The notes: generated from the sequence alone by a model not told the origin. Positions 13,876-24,952 are shown, counted from the stretch's first letter. The stretch is DNA of 64,000 nucleotides from Brasenia schreberi (GCA_036023115.1 JAYKKT010000055.1:11848501-11912500), one strand, 5' to 3'. Translations and numbers: made by a program.

Positions 13876-14861
13876 AAACGATTAATACTGAGAGACTCAT
13901 AATGCAAGAAAAGAGTAAAAGAGTTGGTCATCGATGTGGATAGCCAAACAAGACAATATGATGAGGCTGTAAATGCCCCACTTCACCTAAAAATGATGCT
14001 TCTGTTCTTGGATACAATCCAACCAATTGAAGTATAATTTATTAGTTGATGGTCAAAAATAGATAAAGTTTATTGATGAGTTGTGGCAGAGAGTCAAGGT
14101 GGAACTCAACAAGATTGTTTATTGATGAGCAGTAGGAGGAGGATTGGTACCGAAGTCAGAAGTCATATATGTAGAGAAAAGATAAATTTCTTTTGTCAAG
14201 AAAAAATTATGCAAGTAGAAGGTGAAAGAAAAGAGTTAAAGGAACTCAATCCTTATAAAAACCCAAATGATACTCTAAAAGGAAGAGAATCCTCAAAATA
14301 CTTTCAGCATTTGATGTCGATAGAAGTGTGACTTATATCCTCAAAAAATAGCTCCAAACATAGTCGTAAGAGAGCATTTATTGATGCTGAAAAATCAAGA
14401 GGGATACGTGGCACAATTTGAAGGTATCAACAAAATGAAACATGAGTTTAGAGTGAAGAAAGAAGGAGCCTCGGGACATAAAGTAATGATGGTAATAGAT
14501 AGCAAGTCATACTTAGCATTGTGGTGTAAAAGAAGCATCGACGAGGGGAGTAGAGTTATTGGAAATCATGCATACGAGAAACGGGTTCAATTATTGCATT
14601 TGCCGCCTTGAGGAAGGTCTATAAATAGTAATTGTAATATTGAGCATGCCTCTTTTTCATGAGAGTAGGCCTAACTTAGCTTATCAATGTTTCTTACAAG
14701 GTAATAGTGCTATGCCTTGCCTATCTCATTCTATCTTTTTCCTTGCATGAAAGTGTGATATCAAAGACAACAACAAGGATACGCTTAATCGAATTTGTGA
14801 AAACTCAGTTTCATCTCCTAAACACTTATTCATCCCTCTCCTTTGAGAACAAGGTCAACAT
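13876..14861 (+). other. Unrecognised open frames, probable transposon remains
   Basis: Two short plus-strand frames, 14083-14331 (82 residues, charged, ending near LNPYKNPNDTLKGRESSKY) and 14381-14611 (76 residues), follow one another. Neither matches a family I can name. Their charged composition and setting suggest gag-like remains, but this is inference only. Confidence 0.25.
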
Positions 14862-14863
14862 TT

Positions 14864-15062
14864 TGTAGTACACTCTACGTCACATCTACCTCATAACATT
14901 CTTTAGTACACCCTACGTCACATCTACCTCATAGCATTCTTTAGTACACCCTACGTCATGTCTATCTCATACTAGCAGGTTCCTACAAGTGCTAAAGGTC
15001 AGAATTTTTAAGTACACCCTACGTCACGTCTACCTCACACTAGTGGGTTCCTACAAGTGCTA
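14864..15062. repeat. Four-copy tandem repeat, unit about 40-65 bp
   Basis: Four copies share a core TAGTACACCCTACGTCAC (one-base variants) followed by a CATCTACCTCAT-like part. The last two copies also carry an added GGTTCCTACAAGTGCTA segment. This is a compound minisatellite in non-coding DNA. Confidence 0.8.
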
Positions 15063-16543
15063 GCTGAATTGTGTCATCATTCTTTAGACAACAATTTTCT
15101 TTCAAAATTTACTTCAGGATATTCTTACAACATCTTACCCGACTGGTCTCCAATTGAATTTCAGGGTCGTACAAATGGTGCAAAGTGGCGGTTTTGTATT
15201 TTCAAAGTCTATTTGAGACTAACCAAAACATTCGAAAGGTTGCCTACAGTTACCAGGTTGAAAGGAGGTCTTGATGAAAGCTGTTCGATCGGCCTTACCA
15301 TTGTACTCAAGTTACTGCATGGGCTGGTTGCAGATTTGCATCAAATGACAGAGTATGTTTGGATCGGCCATACCATTGTACTCAAGTGACAGGAAGTAAT
15401 GTCGTCAATTTCTTAAATTCATCCCGACTTCAAAGATTGGTGGCAGAGTTTGTTTGGCGCTGTCAGGACTCTACATTACATATGAATGGTAGGACACCTT
15501 GCCATTGGTTGTTTATGGTGTTCAAGCTACGAGTTAATCTTCCAAGGCATACGAAAGGATCCAACTGAAGTAGGAAGGCTGGCCGTGAATACATTTAGTA
15601 GCCAGGCTTTTATACTAACTATTATATTATTGTTGTCTCATGAATAATACATTTCGTAATTATGTTTTTGTTGTCTCATGATAGCCATCATTATTATATT
15701 TCGTTCTTGCTAATGAAATTTCCTATCTTCTGCTGGAAAAGGAAAAGCTGAGTCCCTTGCCAGGTGAGCTAACTCTGCATTTTATCTAAAATCTCCTAAC
15801 AACATTGAGAAACACTCTGAAATCCCTTTTCCAATGAAAACATTTTCAGCTTCAACAATAGGCTGACAAAGCCATAAAATGCTCATAGGAAATCCCTCCA
15901 ATTGCATTTCAACGATAAGTTTATTTTCTAAGTACTGCAAGCTTTTAATTTTGATTTGGAAAAGTATCACATTTTTCTATTGTTATCTTATGATTTGAGT
16001 GATCGATCATGTTTCTCTTGTATCAGCTAACTACTCTTTTGCTTGTTGCACTTTACTTTCTTCACTTTAAACCACGGCCGGTAAAGCTTCTCTTGCAATT
16101 GCTGTTATTTAGGAAGCCCAGAAAGACTGCTCCCCTTATTCGTCTCAGCCCACTTTAGGGTAAAGCTCTTCCACCACTGGTTTTCCCCATTCACAAGACT
16201 TGAACCCTATTGAACAAGTGCTTGAACCAACGAAGCGTTGTTTATTGCACTTCCGTAGCTTTTAGTTAGACATTTACACCATACGATTGAAGAGCATAAT
16301 TCAATCGCGTATCAACTAAACTACTGGAACAGTTAATAGAAACACTGACTAGATTCATATGTTTTATGATACATGCTTCAATAAAAATAATATGTGCGTC
16401 TAGCTAACCCCACTTAGTAGTTATTTTAAAAAAATCATTAAGTTTCGTTATTGTTTGATGAGATATGTTGGTAGATCTCTGGAAACAGGAGTTGAATTTG
16501 AAACTCGTTCCCTTCCAAGTTGAAGCGTTAACATATCAAAATG
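15063..16543. other. No recognised gene; contains a 26-bp near-perfect direct repeat
   Basis: A plus-strand frame at 15057-15389 has no known domain. Inside it, 15287-15312 and 15362-15387 are copies of a 26-bp sequence around CCATTGTACTCAAGT with one difference. The rest, to 16543, is AT-rich and unremarkable. Confidence 0.4.
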
Positions 16544-16610
16544 AGAGCCCCTGCATGGGAAATCGTGAAAATGGATCAGATTTGGTAGGATTTTGTATGT
16601 GAAGGCATTG

Positions 16611-16695
<85 letters not shown>

Positions 16696-16750
16696 CCCCT
16701 CGACCAGTGAACTAGTGTCATGGTTGTGTAACCAGAGCCCCTGCATGGGA
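16544..16750. repeat. (TA)n microsatellite of about 40 units flanked by 17-bp direct repeats
   Basis: An uninterrupted TA tract runs from about 16614 to 16694. On either side, AGAGCCCCTGCATGGGA occurs at 16544-16560 and again at 16734-16750. The open frame over the TA tract is an artefact (alternating I and Y). Confidence 0.9.
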
Positions 16751-16789
16751 ACCACCCTGGCAACTCCATTCATAAACCCTCGTAGAAGG

Positions 16790-17120
16790 AAGACGCCTCA
16801 ATTTAACCAGTGTAGCACGCCGGAGCCGCGCGCGCACTCCTTTCTGCTATCAATAAAGCTATTGCCATATAGCGTTGCATTGAATGTGTCTTTATTGCTT
16901 TTACTCTTACATTTGCCGTGTTGTGGTGTGAGTCAATCGGATGCCAAGTTTCATTCCAAGTTCTTAGGATCCTAGGGTGGGAGCCTAGATCATATTCCTA
17001 TCGGAGGCCGTCTGAATTGCTAATTCCGCTGTACTTGTGAGATCCGTTGAGGCTTGCTTGACCTGTGTTGGTTGAGCGTCGGTCACATTGAGAGGGTCGT
17101 CAGCCCTACCGACGGTTTAG
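16790..17120 (+). mobile_element. Probable LTR 3' portion (R/U5-like) of a retrotransposon
   Basis: A GC-richer block with a polyadenylation-like AATAAAG near 16851 ends just before a primer-binding-like site at 17133. This is the arrangement expected at the end of a 5' LTR. The LTR start was not found; the (TA)n tract may lie in or next to it. Confidence 0.4.
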
Positions 17121-17132
17121 GCATGATAAAAT

Positions 17133-17144
17133 TGGTATCAGATC
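17133..17144 (+). other. Primer-binding-site-like sequence (initiator Met tRNA type)
   Basis: TGGTATCAGATC differs at one position from TGGTATCAGAGC, the usual plant retrotransposon sequence complementary to the initiator tRNA-Met 3' end. It supports a plus-strand LTR element starting before it. Confidence 0.5.
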
Positions 17145-17584
17145 CTGTGCGGTCTCGTTGGACGTTCGACTGAAGAGTTCGTAGGGAAGCATTGTCGCTC
17201 ACGCACGGTAGAACAAGGAGAGGGTCAAGGTCCATCACTTGCATGCCAACCGAAGGGAACGTTATGGTAGTGAGAGACCGAAAGCCCAAGGCACGCGGAG
17301 TGACCCTTAATCAGGCTATAGGTAGTGGGGTGGTGTAGCCCCCTATCGAGACGATAGTATCCGGAAGCCCGGTGTTACTCTAAGATCGAGACTCGAACTA
17401 TGACAACTTTGTTTACTCTTTACGGGGTGCACTACGACCATGGAAATTAGAAATGAGGATTGAAGGATCGACACACGAGGTGTTGTTCTTCTGGTTACCC
17501 CTAGGAGGATGGTCGCGCCTAGGGTGTAAGGCAGTCATGTGGTGGAAACGTTCGTGTTAAGGGGGCACACCAAACCCCATTGGA

Positions 17585-17890
17585 CCTTGGACATTGTCAC
17601 CAAGTATAAGCTGCGATAAGTAGCGCAGGGATAAGGATGTGTGGTTGCACCAGAGTGCTTGAGTTGGCAAGGTGGCCAATATCGCTCGCGCGAATGGTTG
17701 CGGAGGACGGTGAAGTGTGTTAGGACTGTTACCCTATACATTATCACCAAGTGTAAGTCGTGAAGAGTAGCGCAGGATGAGGATGTGCAGTTGCACCACA
17801 ACGCCTAAGTTGATCGGGTGGCCCATGTTGCTCGCGCGAAAGGTTGCGCAGGACGGTGAAATGTGACAGGACTGTTGTGCCAGTCGCCAC
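17585..17890. repeat. Two tandem copies of a roughly 155-bp unit
   Basis: Each copy contains CACCAAGTRTAAG, TAGCGCAGG, GAGGATGTGYRGTTGCACCA-like parts and GCTCGCGCGAA, then GGACGGTGAA. A third, more diverged copy can be followed at about 18060-18210. The short minus-strand frames across them are by-products of the repeat. Confidence 0.75.
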
Positions 17891-18693
17891 ATCAGGATTG
17901 GGCACATTGTGAAGGTACAAAGGTGCTTTGAAAAGGATATACGCGTCATCACAGTATGCAAGCCACAGAGGTGAAGATAGACAACGCACGGGCATTGGTG
18001 ATTGACTTACTCAAGGACAGGTGAGGAATGCTCGAACTAGAGTCGAGTCCCGGTAGCCTCAGTGAGGCGAGGTGCCATCATGGAGATTCCAATCGGAGCA
18101 TAGGCATGATTTAGCAACGTGAGTATGGAAGTGTATGGTTGCACGTAAGTCATGCTGTCGTAGTGGCCAACGTTGTCCTAGCATGAAAGGTAGCGTCATA
18201 TGGGTTGAAGGGACGTTGCACGCCCATTGAGTTGGGGTGTCGATAACGTGGATGGAGGTCACCTTCGGTGAGGTGAAGTAATACTGATATGTAGTGCCAC
18301 ATGACGTAGGGTTGTGTGGGTGACGATCACAGTGGTTACGTTGGTGATGTGGAGTGCCAGAGGTTGAAGCACCAATGCAAGTGCTAGGTACACGGATGGA
18401 GCTCGTTGATAACATGAGACCTCAAGTGCACCATCCAACCTTCTAGCCAACTTAAGTGCTTCGTGGAAGTTCATGCCCTAGATCCTTCAAACTTCCAACG
18501 GACTACATCCATGCTGGAGGATGTCGAAGGAAGTCGTTCAGAGTGTGTGGACCAAGTGGAGACGGGAATGAGTTGATGTGAAAATGGTGGGGATTTGACT
18601 GACTGTGGTGCATCAAAGTTTGAGAACTGAAAGACGTTGCTGGGGGCTGCGATGTGCAAGTATTAGAGAACTCCCTTTACTAGAGGACGAAGG

Positions 18694-19108
18694 AGAGAAA
18701 CCGGCGCGTGTGGCCATGTTTCCTGAAGAGGATGCTATGTAGTGTTGGCATCGCCAACTCAAGGATGTTGAGGCAGGATGTGCTCACATTCGCATTTTGA
18801 GAAACTGGCATGTGTGACCATGTTTCTAGAAGACGACGTCATGAGGTGGTGGCACCGTAGAGAGGAGGATGTTGAGGCAGGACGTGCTTGCATCCATATT
18901 TTAGGAAACTGGCAAGTGTAGCCATGTTTCTGAAGACGATGCCATGAGTGGTGGCATCACAGACAGGAGGATGTTGAGGCAGGAGGCGCTCACATCCATA
19001 TTTTGAGAAATTGGCATGTGTGGCCATGTTTCTGGAGGACGATACCATGAGGTGGTGGTGTCGTCAGAAAGAGGATGCGGAGGCAGGACGCACTCACATC
19101 CACATTTT
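18694..19108. repeat. Four tandem copies of a roughly 104-bp unit
   Basis: Copies begin at 18694, 18799, 18903 and 19005 and end at 19108. Each starts with GAGAAACTGGCATGTGTGGC or a close variant and carries GATGTTGAGGCAGGA in its second half. Spacing of 105, 104, 102 and 104 bp shows small indels. They lie in the internal region of the putative LTR element that starts near 17133. Confidence 0.85.
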
Positions 19109-20439
19109 GGGATCTGTTTAGGCAGGCTCTACGAGAACGTTTCTCCCACGAAAGACTGCAGTAGCCGAGAGAAGGAAGCTTGATGGCTTGAGGTAGAACG
19201 GATCGTGCAAGATGACATGAAGGAATGCCAGACCCTTATGTTGAGCATCCGGATGTGGAGCCCAGAAGATCGTTTAGTTCAAGTTTCTTGATGGGCTGGA
19301 GTCATGGGTGGAGGAAGAGCAGAACAGGATCAACTTGCAGACCCCTTTCTGAAGTGATAGTGGTGGCGGAACGTCTGTGTGACAATCGTCGGCCAAGTAG
19401 TTCGAAGAAGAATAGGCATGACACTGAATGGCTGAATGGTTGGAAGAGTGGCAGTGGCAGACACTTCCCGTGATAGCCCAGGTGGATCTTCCACACCAAG
19501 AGACTACAAGACCATACGAGTGTGAGCATAAGAAGGAGCACTTTCCAAAATGTTGTAGTATGTTATCTAACCACAAGACCATCGCACCACTTCGAATTCG
19601 TCCACTTCTTCATCTGTGTTGTTACCTTCGCAATCGAGTGATTGGGAAAATCACGCCGCTCCTATTCTTCAACGCAGAAGTTGTGTACGGTTGGCAGCAT
19701 CTTGAAGTATTGTACAACATCTTCTGTCATGCCTCCAACTGCCCTCTGGGTCCTTCGTTCCTGTGCACTTACCTTACATTCTTCGCCTTGTCTTGCCTAC
19801 AACACACTTGCATCGTCGTCTCTGAGCACCGTAACTTGTACCATTGTGTTACCTTGCTCGCCAGTCCTCCACTGCTGACGATATACTCCTCTGTGCGATA
19901 CACAAAATTTTTGTACTCCTTCATTCTTTTACGGCATCTATCTTTGAAGACACCCTGCCGCGAGGTATCCTCTGTTCTGCACCTTGCAACGCCACACCAC
20001 CTGTGGCGTTCCCCTGCTTCTGATCTTCTTTGAGTTGAAGTGCTGACACTTTCCGAACACGACCATCATCCAAAGCCGACGTGCGAACAATACACGGTTG
20101 GTCGCAATCCTTGAAGACCACTACATTCGCGACTGGTCGCAACTCTGCACACACCCTAAAGCACTCCCATCCAGTAGCACTTGATATTTCTCAAGTGGCA
20201 TCACTATCAAGTTGGTTACCTCCACACGCCAACTCACCCCGAGTTGCGTCTTTGACAACCACACCTACGGTATCCCTATCATTGACAATACTCGGCATGT
20301 ACATAAAAGCCTTATCCCTGGGCCTGCATGACGTTGATCCCCCATCTAGGCCTTCAACCGTCTCCTTGCACCCATCCTCAGAGTGTCTTCCCTTGATTTA
20401 TCATCCGAAACACTTGTCCTTTGCACGACGTTACCAGCT
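19109..20439 (-). mobile_element. LTR-retrotransposon debris with a retropepsin-like segment on the minus strand
   Basis: On the minus strand, 19921-20350 reads ATRGELACGG, then CIVRTSALDDGR and VRKVSALQLKED. These resemble the stretch after the protease in plant Ty3/Gypsy polyproteins (a pattern of the type C-IVPT ... LSALQ-K). The active-site Asp motif was not found. The direction is opposite to the primer-site-like sequence at 17133, so two elements or an inversion are involved. The longest plus-strand frame (19428-20033) has no recognised domain. Confidence 0.35.
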
Positions 20440-20883
20440 TGATACTTGTCTTAACCTATGTTCGATAATTCTTTCTCATAATTTCATAGTCTGACTCATT
20501 AACTTGATACCTCGATAATTCGCATAATTTTGAATGTCTCTCTTGTTCTTATATACGGGTATAAGTGTACTTGCTCTCCATTCCTCGGGCATCTTTTGGT
20601 TTTTCCATATTTCATTAAATAGTCTTTTGAGCCAAGTGATTCCTATTTCTCCTAGTATTTTCCAAACTTCTATAGGAATATTATCTGGTTCTACCGATTT
20701 ACCACTCTTCATATGTTTAAGAGCCTCTTTGACTTCATTCTTTTGAATACGTCGGTAGAAATTGTGGCTTATATACTTTTCTGACTTGGCTAAATCTCCT
20801 AAACTAATACTAACATCTTTATTTTCATTAAAAAGATTATAAAAATAGTTTTTCCATCTATTTCTTATGTCATCATTTGCCAC
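20440..20883 (-). pseudogene. LINE (RTE) reverse transcriptase, N-terminal part
   Basis: The open frame contains EVKEALKHMKSGKSVEPDNI, then EIWKNQKMPEEWRASTLIPV and NYRGIKLMSQTMKL. These are the fingers-region blocks of LINE reverse transcriptases (usual form GKA-GPD-IP, W--S-L-PI-K, NYR-I-L). A stop follows MKL. The palm with the catalytic DD is not present in this copy because the element ends at about 20440. Confidence 0.85.
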
Positions 20884-21559
20884 TAGAATTTTTTCATCCT
20901 CGTCTTTTATGCATCTAACATAATTAAGATCTTTAGTTTTCTTATCTCTAGCCCTAGCTATCCTAAAAATATCTCTTTCACCCTCTTTTGAGTTGAGTTT
21001 TTTATATAAGTCATCTCAAATCTTAGCTTTTGCTTCACTAACGGCCTTTTTTGCTTCCTTCTTTGCTTTCTTATAAGCTTCTAAAGTTTCACTAGTTTTC
21101 TTAGCATAATGTAGTTTGTAAAATGCCCTCTTTGCCTTGATTTTATTTTGTACTACTTCACTCCACCACCAAGCTTCTTTTTGTGCCGGTACACCTCCCT
21201 TAGATACCCCTAACACATCTTTCGCCACTTTCCTAATATGTATAGCCATATTGTTCCACATATCACAGGGTATGCCAACATAATTCCAAACATCTCCTTA
21301 AAGGACTTTCTATTTAAATATATCTTCTTTCTCGCTTTTGAGGTTCCACCATTTAGTCCAAATAGCTCGATGCACTCTTTTCTTCTTTGTCCATTTTTTT
21401 ATTTGTAAATCCATAACTAAAAGTCGATGTTGAGTGGTTAAGCTTTCTCCTGGAATTACCTTACAATCTTTACAACACGCTCTATCTTTTTTTCTACAAA
21501 TAAAGTAATCAATTTGTGTTTGTGATTGACCCACTCTTATAAGTAATTAAATGTTCATC

Positions 21560-22160
21560 TCATTTTTTGAAGATTGTATTTACTATAAAGAGATCAAATG
21601 ACATAGCAAAATTTAAAATCTCCGTACCTTCCTCGTTTATATCCCCATAACCAAAGTTTCCATGAATCCCTTGATATCCTAATGCCTCTTTACCGACATG
21701 TCCATTTAAATCTCCTCCTAAACAAATCATCTCCCTTTGTGGAATCTTTTGAAACACCTTATCTAACTCTTCCCAAAAAACTATCTTTATACTATCTTCT
21801 AGTCCTACTTGGGGTGCGTAAGCACAAACTATATTCAAAACCTATGCTCCTAACACTAATTTCAACATCATGATTCGGTCACCATATCGTTGTATGTCTA
21901 CTACACTCTCCTTTAAATCTTTATTTATGATAATACCAATTCCGTTTCGAGCCTTTTCTTTACCTGAGTACCATAATTTAAAACCTGTATCCTCTATCTC
22001 CTTTGCTTTTTCTCCAACCTATTTTGTCTCTTGTAAACATATAATATGAATCTTTCTCCGAATCATAGTATCTACCACCTCCATTAGCTTACCTGATAAT
22101 GTTCCGATATTCCAAGAACCAATACGAATCTTATTATCTAGGACTAGCTTCCTTACCCCC
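21560..22160 (-). pseudogene. LINE (RTE) AP-type endonuclease, broken
   Basis: The first frame (22019-22294) has IRIGSWNIGTLSGKLMEVVD and IHIICLQETK, the first catalytic blocks of the exonuclease-endonuclease-phosphatase fold. The second (21560-21838) has NIVCAYAPQVGLEDS, then MICLGGDLNGHVGKE, including the conserved GDLNGHVG block. A stop separates them. The domain nicks target DNA to start target-primed reverse transcription. The conserved residues are recognisable but the frame is broken. Confidence 0.85.
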
Positions 22161-22199
22161 CGCATCCGTCCATAATCAAAATGCGGAGACCTTCTCTGA

Positions 22200-22350
22200 A
22201 AATTTTTCACTATATTCGGGCGGCAATGTAGCGGGACTAACTTCTTTACCCACACCCATCCATGATGTGGGAACCCTCTCTGCAATTGATTCACTACATT
22301 CGGGCGAAAATGTAGTGACCCTTGCTTACTTCTTACTGCATTTGGGCTCT
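22200..22350 (-). repeat. Imperfect direct repeats in the LINE 5' region
   Basis: TTCACTAYATTCGGGCG and a following AATGTAGYG recur at about 22207 and 22290, each with a diverged pair of about 70-80 bp. They belong to the RTE 5' region just before the endonuclease frame. Confidence 0.6.
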
Positions 22351-22450
22351 ACAGTACGTCGCTAGGCGGGGACACCCCAAAGCAATGCTCATAATTTTTG
22401 TAATCCATGTTGTAAAAATCCGACGAAGTTTTACGCTGGCTGTCGGAAGC

Positions 22451-22723
22451 CTAACACAACCCTCCTCCTAAAGTGAATTCACCACCATTATTTGATCTGA
22501 TCACTTTACTTGTGCTTGAAATTGTTATTGCAGCAACTTCATCCTTTGATTTCATTAGGTAAACAACGGTGACCCAAGAATAATCATCAATAAACAAAAT
22601 AAAGTATCTATGTCTACTAAGTGGACTAGGGCTCCATACATCTGAATGAATTAAATCCAAAAGACTTTGAGTTCTCGATACACTTATAGGAAAACTGACT
22701 CCAACATGTTTGCTAATTGACAT
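22451..22723 (-). pseudogene. Copia element 1 integrase, N-terminal part of the core
   Basis: The frame reads LLDLIHSDVWSPSPLSRHRY, then FILFIDDYSWVTVVYLMKSK and, in the last part, IRSNNGGEFT. The DVW and FIDDYS blocks of the Copia integrase are clear; the second Asp is changed (SNNGGEF for SDNGGEF). A Cys-rich CLECEPCQLA just upstream is the end of the pre-integrase Zn finger. It ends where LINE copy A starts. Confidence 0.85.
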
Positions 22724-23439
22724 GGCTCACACTCTAAGCATACTTCTTTGTTGAGTTTAACTAATTATATACAATTATCTTTAATTTTAATAGTGGTAGA
22801 TGCTCTAATCTTTGATGCCAAATGATTGCCTCTTGATTATGTTGTGGAGATGAGATATTCACTGATATTTTGCTTGTTCTCTCATATAGGTATAGGCCTC
22901 CACCTCTCTTACGAAATCCATAGATCTTTTTCGTCTCCCTTTCCTATACAATAAGATAAGGAGAAATATAAACCATAATTCAATTAGGGCACTAACAGAT
23001 AGAAGATTCATTGAAATATAAGGTATATATAATTAATATTGGACCAAGAAATCCTAACGATGTCCACATTTTTCCTTTTTCACTTACTGGTATAAAGGAA
23101 TTATATGCAATTTTAACCAAATCATCCCATTCTTGATAATCAATTAAGCCTTCTTTAGATCTCACGGTAAGTTTTGTTGTACCTTAATCAATAACCTAAT
23201 ATCTATCCAAAGAGATATTAAAGAAATTACCACTTGTTTCAGTTCGGTCACCTTGTGTTGTTGCCATCATAGCATGATATTTCTATGAGGATGTTGATGG
23301 TATGATGATGTTAGGCATGAATCAGTAAGTCGGCCCTCTATGCCTTTGAGACATTTCAGTTTCATGTTCATGGCATCGTTTGTATTGTTTGATCCTATTT
23401 TGTGAGTTCCTGCAACAAAAGCTTTATTCTTCATGTAAT

Positions 23440-24753
23440 TAGGCTTACCAACAAGTTCTCAACACTGTTCTCCGGTATGTCTGGACTTTCCATATTGTGT
23501 ACATTTCAGCATCTCTCTCCCTTCTATAGTAATATCACCACGTCCTCGGCTTTTAGTTCCTCCTCTACCTCGCATAGCTTGATGATAATTTTTTCAACAA
23601 ATGTTGTCTTTTCAATATTTTGAACCTCATTTCTCTTTAGGTTTCTTCTATCGTCCTCTCTATTCAATAGTGTATGTATTATTCCAAGAGTAGGAATTTC
23701 TTCACTTGCAAGAATATTGACCTTTATATTTTCATAATCCGAGGAAATATCATGTAACAGATCAAATATTTTTCTTTTTTCATATTCATTTTTTCATTCC
23801 TTAGCACACTCTTTACACTACATAGTTGTAAAATATGCTAGTTCATCCCATAGTCCTCTCAACTCTATGTAGTATTTACTAATTGTCCTTGTTCCTTGCT
23901 TGCATTTCTGAATTTTTTCTAAGAGTTCATACTCAATTAGACCTGCCATGTTTTATGATTCTGAGTGTTGAGCAGTTAATCATCAATATGTACAAAAGAT
24001 GTCTCTGACAAAAATGAAGATGTTGAGATGGATGAGTAGTTATACAAAAAAAGACTGTATACATAATGAGGTTATTAGAAACAAATTAAGAGTGGCACCA
24101 ATAGAGGATAAAATGAGAGAATATTGTTTAAGATGGTTTAGACATATAGAAAGAAGATCAAAAGAAGAAATTATAAGAAGGTATGAAAAACTAGATTTTG
24201 AAAGTATTAAAAGAGGTAGAGGACAACCACAAAAGTGCTGGAAAGAAACAATAAAGAATGATCTAGCTTATTGTGAGTTAACTGTTAACATGGCACATGA
24301 TAGGGCTATGTGGAAACAAAGAATCCATGTAGCCGACCCCGTCTAGCATGGGAAAAGGCTTAGTTGTTGTTGTAGTTGTTGTTAGTTATTATAGTTCATA
24401 CTCTTTTGCCACGATTTTCTATTTTGTCATGCTTTTCTTTCTTTTGTAGGCTTCTTTTAAAGCTTCACAGGTCTCATGAACAACTCCTAAGTATAGGAAG
24501 GAATGCCCCACATTAAGCATCATGGAGTTAATCAACCAAGCTACAACAAACACATCATCTTTTTCCCACTTTGAATATTTTGAGGTCCCTACTTCTGGCC
24601 TCACATATTATCCAGTTAAGTGTTTTGTCCTTTTTCTTTGTCCTAACACAAGTTATATAGATTTGGACCATTTCAGATAAGTTTTTCATCAAGCTTGATA
24701 TTAGTAATAAGGAAAGCATCACTCCTATCCATTACGGTGTTTTGGTCTGCCAT
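23440..24753 (-). pseudogene. Copia element 1 gag, interrupted by a LINE
   Basis: A start MADQNTVMDRSDAF at 24753 leads, after frame changes, into SKYSKWEKDDVFVVAWLINS and HETCEALKEAYK (24419-24604). This is the UBN2-type gag pattern (W---D---K-WI--S, then WE-L---Y). After the LINE insertion the frame resumes as LLEKIQKCKQGTRTISKYY, LRGLWDEL and DYENIKVNIL, then a CCHC-like knuckle GKSRHTGEQC whose first Cys pair is damaged. The protein would have formed the virus-like particle. Stops and frameshifts disable it. Confidence 0.8.
23935..24392 (+). mobile_element. RTE-type LINE, copy B, 5'-truncated 3' end
   Basis: A plus-strand copy holding the last part of the RTE reverse transcriptase frame (23999-24346): KMKMLRWMSSYTKKDCIHNE, REYCLRWFRHIERR, RGRGQPQKCWKETIKNDL and MWKQRIHVADPV. 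It is followed by AGCATGGGAAAAGGCTTAG and a (TTG)n tail to about 24386. It interrupts Copia gag. The 11-bp AGTTCATACTC occurs at 23924-23934 and 24393-24403 as an exact target-site duplication. Removing the insertion and one repeat joins EYEL to LEKIQK in the gag frame. Confidence 0.95.
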
Positions 24754-24940
24754 AATCCCTTCCCTAATTCCCTTAATCGTGACTAGGGTTATAAGACAAA
24801 CGTAAAATTTCTAATGCTCCAAAGAAACTGTAGACATAATCTTATTTGGGGATGCAATTGAAGAAAGCTACTTACAGTGATGGTGGCAGCGATTGGAGAT
24901 GACTCGGCAACAACTTTTGGTCATTTGCACGCCTATTTAG

Positions 24941-24952
24941 GGTCTGATACCA
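24941..24952 (-). other. Primer binding site of Copia element 1 (initiator Met tRNA)
   Basis: TGGTATCAGACC on the minus strand directly abuts the LTR end. It matches the plant Copia primer site except near its 3' end. Confidence 0.85.

Larger units (their letters stand above)
20440..22470 (-). mobile_element. RTE-type LINE, copy A, 3' half missing
   Basis: Minus-strand non-LTR retrotransposon. From 5' to 3': a 5' region (22300-22470) with ACAGCCAGCGTAAAACTTCG, an AP-type endonuclease, a linker rich in K/E, and the start of the reverse transcriptase. The element is in several frames with stops (for example within the endonuclease near 21840 and 21545). The RT stops at RLRQVSS near 20440, where the sequence changes abruptly to unrelated DNA. 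The palm motif and 3' tail are therefore absent. LINE insertions normally lose the 5' end, so a later deletion must have removed this 3' end. Confidence 0.9.

Noticed and set aside
16576..16773. Frame with alternating Ile-Tyr
   Set aside because: Pure translation of the (TA)n tract.
18694..19108. CRISPR-like array of about 104-bp repeats
   Set aside because: Units are contiguous tandem copies with no spacers, and the sequence is plant nuclear DNA.
19428..20033. Longest unassigned frame on the plus strand (201 residues)
   Set aside because: Cys/His/Leu-rich mixture without a motif, lying over Gypsy-like sequence read on the other strand; probably a chance frame.
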